64,000 bases of DNA from Kitasatospora sp. CB01950 (GTDB lineage: Bacteria; Actinomycetota; Actinomycetes; Streptomycetales; Streptomycetaceae): positions 243,582-307,581 of the forward strand of contig NZ_LISX01000004.1 of the NCBI RefSeq assembly GCF_001905465.1, given 5' to 3'. The stretch's first letter is position 1. Each line of letters opens with the position of its first letter. The notes under the pieces were generated by a model. It was not told where the DNA came from, ran no database searches, and saw only the letters and a list, made by a program, of their open reading frames with translations. Made by a program: the position numbers and the translations under genes. Shown here in pieces: positions 54,317 to 64,000 of the stretch.

Positions 54317-55183
54317 ATGCGCAAGCTCTTCACCCTCGCGGCCCCGGCCGCCGCACTCACCGGGCTGCTCCTGCTGGCCCCCGCCGCGACCGCGGCCTCG
54401 CCGTCGCCCTCGCCGTCCGCTTCGGCGAGCGGCAGCGCGAAGCCGGTGGTCAACTCGGTCGGCACCAGCTTCCTGACTGCGACCACGCTGGCCGCCGGGC
54501 AGGACGCGGACGTTCCCGTCTCCACCGGTGACTACCTGTACTGGGCGTTCCCGGCCTCCGAAGGCCAGACCGCGACCGTCGAGGTCAAGGTCACCCTGCC
54601 GGAAGCCGCCGACCGGCACGGCGCGCAGACCTGGACCGTCGAGCTCTTCGACGGCCTGCGCCGCCGCCAGGCCTGCACCGCCGGACCGCAGAACGGCACC
54701 GCCGAACAGACCGCCACCACCCTGGCCCTGAGCTGCACCCTCCGGCAGATCCGCGCCTGGGCCGAACCCTGGTCCGGCGACCCGCTGGCCGGCACCTACT
54801 ACGTCCGGCTCTCCACCAGCGACATCCCGCAGCAGGACCTCGGCCTCGCCTCCCAGGTCCACGTGCACGTCGCCACCAAGGGCGGCGTCAACGACGCCCA
54901 GCCCGAAGGCGGTTCGCTCAAGGCCCCGCTGGTGCCGCCGGTCAACGCCGGCTCCACGGCGACCGGCGCCGCGACGCCGGCGCCCAGCGCCGGCACCACC
55001 TACGCGGCGACCCCGGTGACGGAAGAGACCCACTGGTACTCGGACCTCTTCTCCGGCTGGAACACCCGCTGGTGGTGGACCATCGCCGGCGGCATCCTCG
55101 CCGCCCTCGCCGGCGTCCTCGGCTACACCCTCACCCGCCACCCCCGCGGCCACCGGCCGCACTATCACGGGCCTCAGCAGTAG
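54317..55183 (+). CDS. Secreted, C-terminally anchored protein of unknown function
   Basis: The product is 288 aa. A signal peptide (LAAPAAALTGLLLLAPAATA), a Ser/Pro/Ala stretch, a beta-sandwich-like region (65-185, GDYLYWAFPASEGQTATVEV), a Pro/Ala/Thr-rich stalk, one C-terminal helix (WWWTIAGGILAALAGVLGYT) and a His-rich cytosolic tail. It is co-transcribed with the VWA gene and is probably its surface partner. No family was recognised. Confidence 0.8.
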   Translation: MRKLFTLAAPAAALTGLLLLAPAATAASPSPSPSASASGSAKPVVNSVGTSFLTATTLAAGQDADVPVSTGDYLYWAFPASEGQTATVEVKVTLPEAADRHGAQTWTVELFDGLRRRQACTAGPQNGTAEQTATTLALSCTLRQIRAWAEPWSGDPLAGTYYVRLSTSDIPQQDLGLASQVHVHVATKGGVNDAQPEGGSLKAPLVPPVNAGSTATGAATPAPSAGTTYAATPVTEETHWYSDLFSGWNTRWWWTIAGGILAALAGVLGYTLTRHPRGHRPHYHGPQQ

Positions 55184-55189
55184 GGCCAC

Positions 55190-55245
55190 CAGGGGCGCGT
55201 GGGGCTGCGCGAAGCGGAAGGCCCCCACCGCAAGATCGCGACGCG
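55190..55245 (+). repeat. Dispersed ~55-bp repeat, copy 2
   Basis: CAGGGGCGCGTGGGGCTGCG continuing with AAGCGGAAGGCCCCCACCGC. It matches copy 1 (5765) and forms an inverted pair with copy 3. Confidence 0.78.
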
Positions 55246-55287
55246 GGCAATGACTTGCCATTGATCGCGACCTTGCGGTGGGGGGCC
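55220..55287. terminator. Bidirectional terminator formed by the repeat pair
   Basis: Arms 55220-55241 and 55265-55287 pair over about 22 bp with one bulge and one mismatch, loop 23 nt. It lies between the convergent VWA-partner and geosmin synthase genes. Confidence 0.72.
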
Positions 55288-55318
55288 TTGCGCTTGTCGC
55301 GCAGTTCCCGTGCCCCTG
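55265..55318 (-). repeat. Dispersed ~55-bp repeat, copy 3 (inverted)
   Basis: Read on the minus strand it begins CAGGGGCACGGGAACTGCGC and ends AAGGTCGCGA, facing copy 2. Confidence 0.78.
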
Positions 55319-55323
55319 CCCAT

Positions 55324-58370
<3,047 letters not shown>

Positions 58371-58472
58371 CGGCCGCGACCCGACAGGGCCGCACGTTCG
58401 GCACCGACGGGCGATGTCCGACCCCTCCGGCAGACTTGGCGCCGCCCGTCCCCCGCGCGTGAGGAGTTCCGC

Positions 58473-58793
58473 ATGGCGTTCACCGACGAGACCTGGCGCC
58501 TGATGCACGGGGAGGACGTGGTCGGCGAGATCCGCATCACCGATGCCGACTTCCCCTGGCTGTACGGCGACTTCCTGCCCGGCCCGGGCTGGGCGGCGGC
58601 CGAACCCGGGTTCACGGAGAGCCGGCGGCTGGCCCGGGCCGAGGAGTGGGAGGACTGGGACCCGTTCTACACCGCGCTGGAGAAGAACTACACCCTGCAC
58701 GCCCCGGAGGGCCCGGTCGCCGAGTTCCTGCTGCACATCGATCCACCGCACGCGTGGTTCCGATTCAGCGAGGAGCCGTTCGAGGACGACTGA
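58473..58793 (+). CDS. Conserved hypothetical protein (106 aa)
   Basis: A small acidic protein (WRLMHGEDVVGEIRITDADF, WLYGDFLPGPGW, EEWEDWDPFYTALEKNYTLH, FLLHIDPPHAWFRF) of a type seen in streptomycetes near toxin/immunity genes. No domain was recognised. ATG 58473 has GAGGAG upstream. It stands alone, downstream of the PIN gene. Confidence 0.75.
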   Translation: MAFTDETWRLMHGEDVVGEIRITDADFPWLYGDFLPGPGWAAAEPGFTESRRLARAEEWEDWDPFYTALEKNYTLHAPEGPVAEFLLHIDPPHAWFRFSEEPFEDD

Positions 58794-58804
58794 CACCACC
58801 TCGG

Positions 58805-58975
58805 TCAGGGCTGCTGGGCGGTGAGCTCGACCGGGCCGTACTTGCTGCTGCCCCAGTCGAGTTGCCGGCCTCGGGCAGCGGCGAGGGCGGCGAGGCCTTG
58901 TGCCTCCAGGATTTTCGCGTCGCCGTCCCCCGTGGCCGTGCGCGCCACGCGAGGATGCCTTCGCCGCCTCTTCAC
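58805..58975 (-). CDS. Possible small ORF or gene remnant (56 aa)
   Basis: GTG 58975 gives a 56-aa peptide with a basic head (KRRRRHP) and a coding-like AKILEAQGLAALAAARG and LDWGSSKYGPVELTAQQP tail. It is not recognised. A LexA-like box lies about 100 bp upstream on its strand. It could be a remnant. Confidence 0.35.
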   Translation of the reverse strand: MKRRRRHPRVARTATGDGDAKILEAQGLAALAAARGRQLDWGSSKYGPVELTAQQP

Positions 58976-59073
58976 AGGCGGTGCCCGAATCGCCGACGTC
59001 GCCGCGCCGACACCGGCGTTGACCTGAGCATCAGTGAAAGAGCCGACCGCCAGGGCGCGGTGACGTTCTCTGC

Positions 59074-59087
59074 CGAACCACAGTTCG
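59074..59087. promoter_or_regulatory. LexA (SOS)-like box
   Basis: CGAAC-CACA-GTTCG has the intact inverted half-sites of the Gram-positive SOS box (CGAAC-N4-GTTCG). It overlaps a second dyad, GTTCGATCTTCGAAC (59083-59097). Confidence 0.45.
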
Positions 59088-59135
59088 ATCTTCGAACATA
59101 AAGCGCAGGGTACCTTCCGCCGCCTAAGGGCCGTG

Positions 59136-59429
59136 TCAGGGCAGCAGGAGGGCGAGTGGTCGCGCGGAGCTGCGCGGGTCGAGGCGGAAGCTCCAGTCGG
59201 CGGGCACCAGCAGGCACTGGGCGGTGCGCAGGCGCAGGGTGCTGCGGTGGGCGGCGGAGCCCGGTGGGGGGCTCAGTCGGATCTCGGCGGCGCCGCTCCG
59301 CTGCACCAGCAGGACCGCCACCCGGCTGCGCTGCCAGGGCCCGGCGGGACGGTCGGGGACGGCGAGGACGGGGCGGGCCAGTTCGCGTTCGAGGGCGGCG
59401 GCGAGCTCGTCGGCGGAGGTACCGGGGGC
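59136..59429 (-). pseudogene. C-terminal remnant of a cupin-like or unknown gene
   Basis: The minus strand encodes TSADELAAALERELARPVL, VAVLLVQRSGAAEIRL, LRTAQCLLVPADWSF and ends at 59136. It has coding character and a cupin-like VP(x)3W segment, but the frame upstream runs into unrelated sequence. It abuts a LuxR fragment at about 59430. Confidence 0.45.
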
Positions 59430-59579
59430 GCCAGTTGCGCGACGATCGCCCGCCGGCTGGGCCTCGGCCCGCACACCGTCGACACCTGTCTGCGCCGGAT
59501 CCGCGCCAAGTCCGGTGTCAGCTCGCAGGTCCAGCTCGCCCTGCCGGCCTCCCGGCTGCCCGAGCAGGCCGCGGCCTGA
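59430..59579 (+). pseudogene. C-terminal remnant of a LuxR-family regulator
   Basis: Only the last HTH helices remain (TIARRLGLGPHTVDTCLRRI, RAKSGVSSQVQLALPA). The LTPRE start of a LuxR domain and any receiver or AAA part are absent. The preceding sequence in this frame is not LuxR-like. Confidence 0.6.
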
Positions 59580-59702
59580 AGCCCCGGCGGGGGTGTATCT
59601 GGGTGCACCCCGGCCGGGCAGGTGGGTGCAGTGGCAGGGGGCCGTCGGCCCGGGATCGTCGTGGGTGACAACGACGGTCCCGTCCGAGAGGCGAACTACC
59701 CC

Positions 59703-60467
59703 ATGCAAGAAGAACGACCCAGCTGGCTCGGCCCCGCCGGACTCTTCCTCACCGTGAGCTTCGTGGCCTCCGGCCTGCTGCTCGTGGTCCAGCCGTTCAC
59801 CGGCCTGCCCGGCGAGGTCCTCGAACTGGTGCAGTTCGGCCCGGCGGTGGGCGTGGCCGCCGTCGCCCTGGTGCGGCCGTCGCTGGTGCGCGGACTGCTG
59901 GCGGGCGGCGGGGCGCGCGGCCCGCGGGCGGCGGTGCTGCTGAGCCCGTTGGCGATCGCCGCGCTGGCGGTGGCGGGCACGCTGCTGCTGCACGGCAGCG
60001 TGCCGATGCGCAGCCCGGGTTCGCTGGCCGCCCCGTTCGGGGTGGTGGCGGTGGCCCAGTTCGTGGGCGCGTGCGGCGAGGAGATCGGCTGGCGCTGCCT
60101 GCTGCAGCCGCTGCTGCGGACCCGTTTCGGCGCGCTCGGCTCGTCCGTGGCGGTCGGCCTGCTGTGGGGCGCCTGGCACGTGCAGGTCTTCGCCCAGGCC
60201 CCGGCGTACGCGGCGGGCTTCCTGGCGGCGACGGTCGCCATGTCGGTGCTGCTGGGCCTGGCCTGGGAGCGGATCGGCGCGCACCGGCTGCTGATCGCGG
60301 GCGGCTTCCACACGCTGATGAACCTGGGCATGCTGCTGTTCCTGAACGAGGAGTCCGGCGCGGTGGAGCCGATGGTGCTGTTCGGCGTGGCGAGCGCGCT
60401 GGTCGCGCTGCCCTGGGTACTGGCTGCCCGTCGCCCGGCCCGCACGGATAGGCTCGCGACGACATGA
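59703..60467 (+). CDS. CPBP-family intramembrane metalloprotease (Abi/CAAX-like)
   Basis: A 254-aa protein with six to seven membrane helices. CPBP motifs are ACGEEIGWRCLLQPLL (EExxxR), GLLWGAWHV and GGFHTLMNLG, supplying the glutamates and histidines of the intramembrane active site. ATG 59703. Its stop overlaps the kinase start (ATGA), so it is co-expressed with the two-component system. Confidence 0.9.
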   Translation: MQEERPSWLGPAGLFLTVSFVASGLLLVVQPFTGLPGEVLELVQFGPAVGVAAVALVRPSLVRGLLAGGGARGPRAAVLLSPLAIAALAVAGTLLLHGSVPMRSPGSLAAPFGVVAVAQFVGACGEEIGWRCLLQPLLRTRFGALGSSVAVGLLWGAWHVQVFAQAPAYAAGFLAATVAMSVLLGLAWERIGAHRLLIAGGFHTLMNLGMLLFLNEESGAVEPMVLFGVASALVALPWVLAARRPARTDRLATT

Positions 60468-61741
60468 CGGATCGACAGAAGCGCTTCGCGGGCCGGCTGG
60501 TCGCCCTCGGCCGCTGCCACGTGCTGTCGTTGGCCACCTTGGTCACGGCACTGCGCGGGCTCGCGGCGCTGGGCGCGCTGATGCTGCTGCCGGTCGGTCT
60601 GGGTCTGCTGCTGATGCCGTCCACCGCCCGGATGCTGCGCCGTGGCAGCGATCTCGAACGCGACCGCACCGCCCGCTGGACGGGCACCGTGATCGACGAC
60701 CCGGAGCCGCTGCCCACCGCCCCGACCGCCAACGGCCGGGCGGTGGCGGTGCTCGGCTCGACGGCGTTCTGGCGCGACCTCGCCTGGGCCGGCCTCGGCC
60801 CGTGGAGCGCCGGCCTGCTGGTCGCCGTCCCGCCGACGCTGGCCGGCTTCGGCGCGTTCGGCGCGCTGGTGCAGCCGTTCCTGTGGCCGCACCTCGGCCC
60901 GGACAACTGGTACGCCTTCGTGCCGGTCGACTCCACCGGCACCGCGCTCGCCGCCGCCGCGCTCGGCGTGGCCTTCTTCGCGCTGGCGCTGTGGCTGTCC
61001 GTCCCGGTGCTGGTCCGCTACGGCACCTGGACGGGGCGACTGCTGGGCGACCCGTACGCGGCCCGACTGGAGCGCCGGATCGGCCAGTTGACGGACAGCC
61101 GGGCCGACGCGCTGGACACCCAGGCCGCCGAGCTGCGCCGGATCGAACGCGACCTGCACGACGGCGCGCAGGCCCGGCTGGTCGCGCTCGGCCTGACCAT
61201 CGACCGCGCCGAGCGGCTGGTCGACAGCGACCCGGAGGCGGCCCGCCTGCTGCTCGGCGACGTCCGGGCCGGCTCCCAGCGGGCCCTTCAGGAGCTGCGC
61301 GACCTGGTCCACGGCATCCTGCCGCCGGTGCTCGCGGACCGCGGCCTGCCCGACGCCGTCCGCTCGCTCGCACTGGACGCCTTCCTGGACGTCGAGGTGG
61401 ACGCGGAGCTGCCCGGCCGACTGCCCGCCGCCGTCGAGGGCGCCGCCTACTTCGCCATCGCCGAGCTGCTCGCCAACGCCGGCAAGCACTCCGGCGGCCG
61501 CACCGTCCTGATCCGGCTGCGCCGCACCGGCGACCTGCTGCGGGCCACCGTCACCGACGACGGCCGGGGCGGCGCCGACCCGGACCGCGGCTCCGGCCTG
61601 GCCGGGGTCCGCCGCCGACTGGCCGCCTTCGACGGCACCCTCGCCCTGGTCAGCCCGCCGGGCGGACCGACCACCGCGACCCTGGAGCTCCCGTGCGCGT
61701 CGTCCTCGCCGAAGACCTCTTCCTCCTCCGCGACGGCCTGA
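60464..61741 (+). CDS. Sensor histidine kinase (HisKA_3) coupled to a CPBP protease
   Basis: A 425-aa protein with four membrane helices and a 60-residue extracytoplasmic loop, then His232 in RRIERDLHDGAQARL and an ATPase domain (ELLANAGKHSGG N box, GSGLAGVRRRL G box). Its end overlaps the regulator gene by 49 bp, so kinase and regulator are translated together. Confidence 0.93.
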   Translation: MTDRQKRFAGRLVALGRCHVLSLATLVTALRGLAALGALMLLPVGLGLLLMPSTARMLRRGSDLERDRTARWTGTVIDDPEPLPTAPTANGRAVAVLGSTAFWRDLAWAGLGPWSAGLLVAVPPTLAGFGAFGALVQPFLWPHLGPDNWYAFVPVDSTGTALAAAALGVAFFALALWLSVPVLVRYGTWTGRLLGDPYAARLERRIGQLTDSRADALDTQAAELRRIERDLHDGAQARLVALGLTIDRAERLVDSDPEAARLLLGDVRAGSQRALQELRDLVHGILPPVLADRGLPDAVRSLALDAFLDVEVDAELPGRLPAAVEGAAYFAIAELLANAGKHSGGRTVLIRLRRTGDLLRATVTDDGRGGADPDRGSGLAGVRRRLAAFDGTLALVSPPGGPTTATLELPCASSSPKTSSSSATA

Positions 61742-62337
61742 GCCGCACCCTCGCCGAGCACGGCTTCGAGGTCGCCGCCGCGGTCGAGACCGGCCCCGAA
61801 CTGCTGCGTGCCCTGCGCGAGTTGCGCCCGGACATCGCGGTGGTCGACATCCGCCTGCCGCCCACCCACACCGACGAGGGCCTGCAGGCCGCGCTCACCG
61901 TCCGCCGCGAACGCCCCGCGCTGCCGGTGCTGGTGCTCTCCCAGTACGTGGAGCAGCTGTACGCGCAGGAGCTGCTCGCCGACGGGCAGGGCGCGGTCGG
62001 CTACCTGCTGAAGGACCGGGTCACCCACACCGCGCAGTTCGTCGACGCCGTCCGCACCGTCGCCTCCGGCGGCACCGTGATGGACCCCCAGGTGATCGCC
62101 CGCCTGATGGCCCGCTCCACCGCCCGCGGCACCACCGCCGAGCTGTCGCCGCGCGAACTCGACGTGCTGCGTCTGATGGCCGAGGGCCGCTCCAACGCCG
62201 CCGTGATGGCCGAACTCCACATCAGCGAGAGCGCGGTGGCCAAACACACCGCCGCGATCTTCGGCAAGCTCCGGATCGACAACACTCCGGACGCGAACCG
62301 CCGGGTGCTGGCCGTGCTCGCCTACCTGAAGCGCTGA
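61693..62337 (+). CDS. NarL/LuxR-family response regulator
   Basis: A 214-aa protein. The receiver has phospho-acceptor Asp52 (IAVVDIRLPPTH), Thr/Lys switch residues (LVLSQYVE, GYLLKDRV) and a LuxR helix-turn-helix (LSPRELDVLRLMAEGRSNAA, ISESAVAKHTAAIFGKLRI). GTG 61693 starts inside the kinase gene. It is the cognate partner of the kinase; the CPBP protease may be a target or a signalling component. Confidence 0.94.
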   Translation: MRVVLAEDLFLLRDGLSRTLAEHGFEVAAAVETGPELLRALRELRPDIAVVDIRLPPTHTDEGLQAALTVRRERPALPVLVLSQYVEQLYAQELLADGQGAVGYLLKDRVTHTAQFVDAVRTVASGGTVMDPQVIARLMARSTARGTTAELSPRELDVLRLMAEGRSNAAVMAELHISESAVAKHTAAIFGKLRIDNTPDANRRVLAVLAYLKR

Positions 62338-62385
62338 CGGAAGCACCAGCGGAAGCACCGGCGGAAGCACCAGCGGAGGCGCCGG
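62338..62385. repeat. 12-bp tandem array
   Basis: Four 12-bp units CGGAAGCACCAG (the fourth diverged), directly after the regulator stop. Confidence 0.82.
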
Positions 62386-62461
62386 CCGAGCCCGCCCGGC
62401 CCGGGCCGACCGGGCTCGTAGAGTCCCGAGGGTCCGCCGCCCGCCGCCCCCGGAGTCCCCC

Positions 62462-63517
62462 TTGCTCGCCGAACCCTCGTCCGTGCCGCCGCCGCCCGCC
62501 GCCGACGAACGCCGAACCGACCGGGGCCGCGAGGCGTTCTTCGACAACGCCAAGCTGCTGGCCCTGGTCCTGGTGGTCTGCGGGCACTTCTGGGAGCCGC
62601 TCGCCCGCCAGTCCGGCCACCGCGCGGTGCACGCGGCCTACCTGCTGGTGTACGCCTTCCACATGCCGGTGTTCGTGTTCGTCTCCGGCTGGTTCTCCCG
62701 GTCGTTCACCGGCCGCCCGCAGCAGCTGAACCGGCTGATCGGCGGCGTGCTGGTGCCATACCTGCTGTGGACGACGCTGCTCGGCGGGTACACGGCCCGG
62801 CTGGACGGGCGTCCGTTCGCGCTGGACCTGCTCACGCCCGCCTGGGTCACCTGGTTCCTGCTGTCGCTGTTCCTGTGGCGGCTGAGCGCGCCGCTGTGGC
62901 GGCAGCTGCGCGCGCCCGTCACCGTCGCCGTCGCGGTGTCCCTGCTCGCCGGGGCGCTGCCGCTGACCCCGCAGCTGTCGATCGGCCGGACCCTGCAGTT
63001 CCTGCCGTTCTTCGTCGCCGGCCTCACGCTGGACCGCGACCGGGTGCTCGCCCTGCGCGGCAACCGCACCCTGCGGGCGGCCGCCGTCCCGCTGTTCGCG
63101 CTCGCCGCCGTCGCCGCGTACTGGGTGGCGCCGCGCCTGGACGCGGCCTGGCTGTACCGCAGCGCGAGCGCCGCCGGCCTGCACAGCGGCTACCTGCGCT
63201 GGGCGGCCCTGTCGCCGGCCGTCAACCTCGCCGGGGCGCTGCTCGGCGCGGCCTTCCTCGCGCTCACGCCGACCCGGCGCGGCTGGTTCACCGCACTCGG
63301 CGCGGCCGGCATGTCGGCCTTCCTGCTGCACCCGTTCGTCCAGCTCGCCCTGGTCCACCGGGGCGCCTACACCGGGGCGTTCCTCACCTCCGCCGCCGGC
63401 CAACTCGCCCTCACCGCCGGGGCCGCCGCCCTCGCCCTGGTGCTGTCCGCTCCCCCGGTCGCCCGCCTGCTGCGTCCGCTGCTCGCCCCACGCCTGGGAT
63501 GGCTGCTGCGCAACTGA
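62462..63517 (+). CDS. Acyltransferase family 3-like membrane protein
   Basis: A 351-aa protein with about ten helices. FFDNAKLLALVLVVCGHFWE near the N-terminus and VYAFHMPVFVFVSGW match the fucose-4-O-acetylase/acyltransferase-3 family; His and Asp there are the conserved active-site residues. TTG 62462 has GGAG upstream. It probably O-acetylates a surface polysaccharide. Confidence 0.85.
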   Translation: MLAEPSSVPPPPAADERRTDRGREAFFDNAKLLALVLVVCGHFWEPLARQSGHRAVHAAYLLVYAFHMPVFVFVSGWFSRSFTGRPQQLNRLIGGVLVPYLLWTTLLGGYTARLDGRPFALDLLTPAWVTWFLLSLFLWRLSAPLWRQLRAPVTVAVAVSLLAGALPLTPQLSIGRTLQFLPFFVAGLTLDRDRVLALRGNRTLRAAAVPLFALAAVAAYWVAPRLDAAWLYRSASAAGLHSGYLRWAALSPAVNLAGALLGAAFLALTPTRRGWFTALGAAGMSAFLLHPFVQLALVHRGAYTGAFLTSAAGQLALTAGAAALALVLSAPPVARLLRPLLAPRLGWLLRN

Positions 63518-63611
63518 GCTCCCGCGCCCGGGTATTGACGGAACCGGACCGCCGCCGCACGAGTGATCGCTAAGCTGCGGGGCGGTGGTGGAGCGATCAC
63601 GGAGGAACGGC

Positions 63612-64000
63612 TTGCACGGCGAGTGGATCAGGGTGCCGGTCGGCGACGACTCCGCCCGGTGGACCACCCGGGGCGAATGCCGGCGGGTCCTGCTGGTGGT
63701 GCACAACGTCACCGCGGCGACCCGGCTGCTCGACGTGGTCGGCCTGTTCCGCGACGACCTGCGGGTGCAGCTGCTCGCCACCTGCCCGGGCAGCTCGCCG
63801 TTCCGCTCCGGCCTCGCCGAACTCCTCGCCGCCCTGGGCGTCCCGGTCGTCCCCTGGGAGCAGGCCCTGTCGCTCAGCCCCGAGTTGGCGATATCGGCCA
63901 GCTTCGGCGGCCAACTCCACGCGCTCAAAGGCCGGTTGACGGTCCTCTCGCACGGCGTTGGCTACAATAAGAAGCTGGCCGCAGACCCGCAGACCCGCAG
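63612..64000 (+). CDS. Conserved hypothetical protein, 5' part (HGVGYNK family)
   Basis: The first 129 codons run off the window. TTG 63612 has GGAGGAA upstream. The N-domain (VLLVVHNVTAATRLLDVVGL, then LAISASFGGQLHALKGRLTV and SHGVGYNKKLA) is a streptomycete family, sometimes loosely annotated 'translation initiation factor 2', resembling CDP-glycerol glycerophosphotransferase-like GT-B folds. The function is unknown. Confidence 0.72.
   Translation, partial: MHGEWIRVPVGDDSARWTTRGECRRVLLVVHNVTAATRLLDVVGLFRDDLRVQLLATCPGSSPFRSGLAELLAALGVPVVPWEQALSLSPELAISASFGGQLHALKGRLTVLSHGVGYNKKLAADPQTR

Noticed and set aside
54317..55183. Type VII (ESX) component
   Set aside because: There is no WxG motif, EccC ATPase or mycosin nearby.

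Overview
The window is high-GC actinobacterial chromosome and looks like Streptomycetaceae (Streptomyces or Kitasatospora). The evidence is GC-rich third codon positions throughout, many GTG starts, a germacradienol/geosmin synthase, LuxR- and TetR-type regulators, and core blocks in the order usual for that family (pth-rplY-prs-glmU-tRNA-Gln; tatD-rsmA-ispE; rsmI next to a protein O-mannosyltransferase). No insertion sequence, phage gene, rRNA or CRISPR array was seen.

Region 1 (1-10.5 kb) is the accessory part. After a truncated DivIVA/FilP-like coiled-coil gene comes a two-gene leftward unit that fuses toxin-type enzyme domains to immunity-type domains. One gene is a WHH-type HNH nuclease joined to an SMI1/KNR4 (SUKH) domain. 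The other is an Imm35-like N-terminus, a long proline-rich linker, a deaminase-fold domain with its zinc motifs, and a SUKH-4-like tail. A four-gene nucleotide-sugar operon follows (Gfo/Idh oxidoreductase, NAD-dependent epimerase, two DegT-type aminotransferases). A third toxin/immunity-like pair reads rightward: a YwqJ-type deaminase that overlaps a SUKH-3 gene starting at CTG. None of these proteins shows a signal peptide. This concentration of SUKH modules is the best candidate here for an under-described system.

Region 2 (10.5-29.8 kb) carries an orphan histidine kinase, ppc, a tiny possible sortase substrate, pth, rplY, prs, glmU and tRNA-Gln. These are followed by a fatty-acid desaturase with its coupled TetR regulator behind a tandem operator, a DMT-type permease, a methyltransferase/MarR divergent pair with two palindromes, a soluble CapD-like sugar enzyme, galE, two orphan LuxR-type regulators (one without its phospho-acceptor), an AraC regulator and tRNA-Thr.

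Region 3 (29.9-52.9 kb) is mostly housekeeping and cell envelope: a FUSC membrane protein, ABC-F ATPase, aldo/keto reductase, ispE, rsmA, tatD, rsmI, protein O-mannosyltransferase, a MecA-type penicillin-binding protein, a GT87-like/dimethylformamidase-like pair, an amino-acid permease, a FtsW/RodA-PBP pair, and an ABC exporter. rpfB, which normally sits between tatD and rsmA, is missing, and a 5'-truncated Uma2-type fragment lies in its place.

Region 4 (53-64 kb) holds a secreted VWA protein with a secreted partner, geosmin synthase, an RHH/PIN toxin-antitoxin pair whose PIN protein has lost a catalytic acidic residue, a decayed patch with two back-to-back gene remnants and a LexA-like box, a CPBP protease-kinase-regulator operon, an acyltransferase, and the start of a conserved HGVGYNK-containing protein. 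Small repeats are common: a dispersed element of about 55 bp in three copies, two unrelated 17-bp tandem arrays, a 12-bp array, and many perfect intergenic hairpins.
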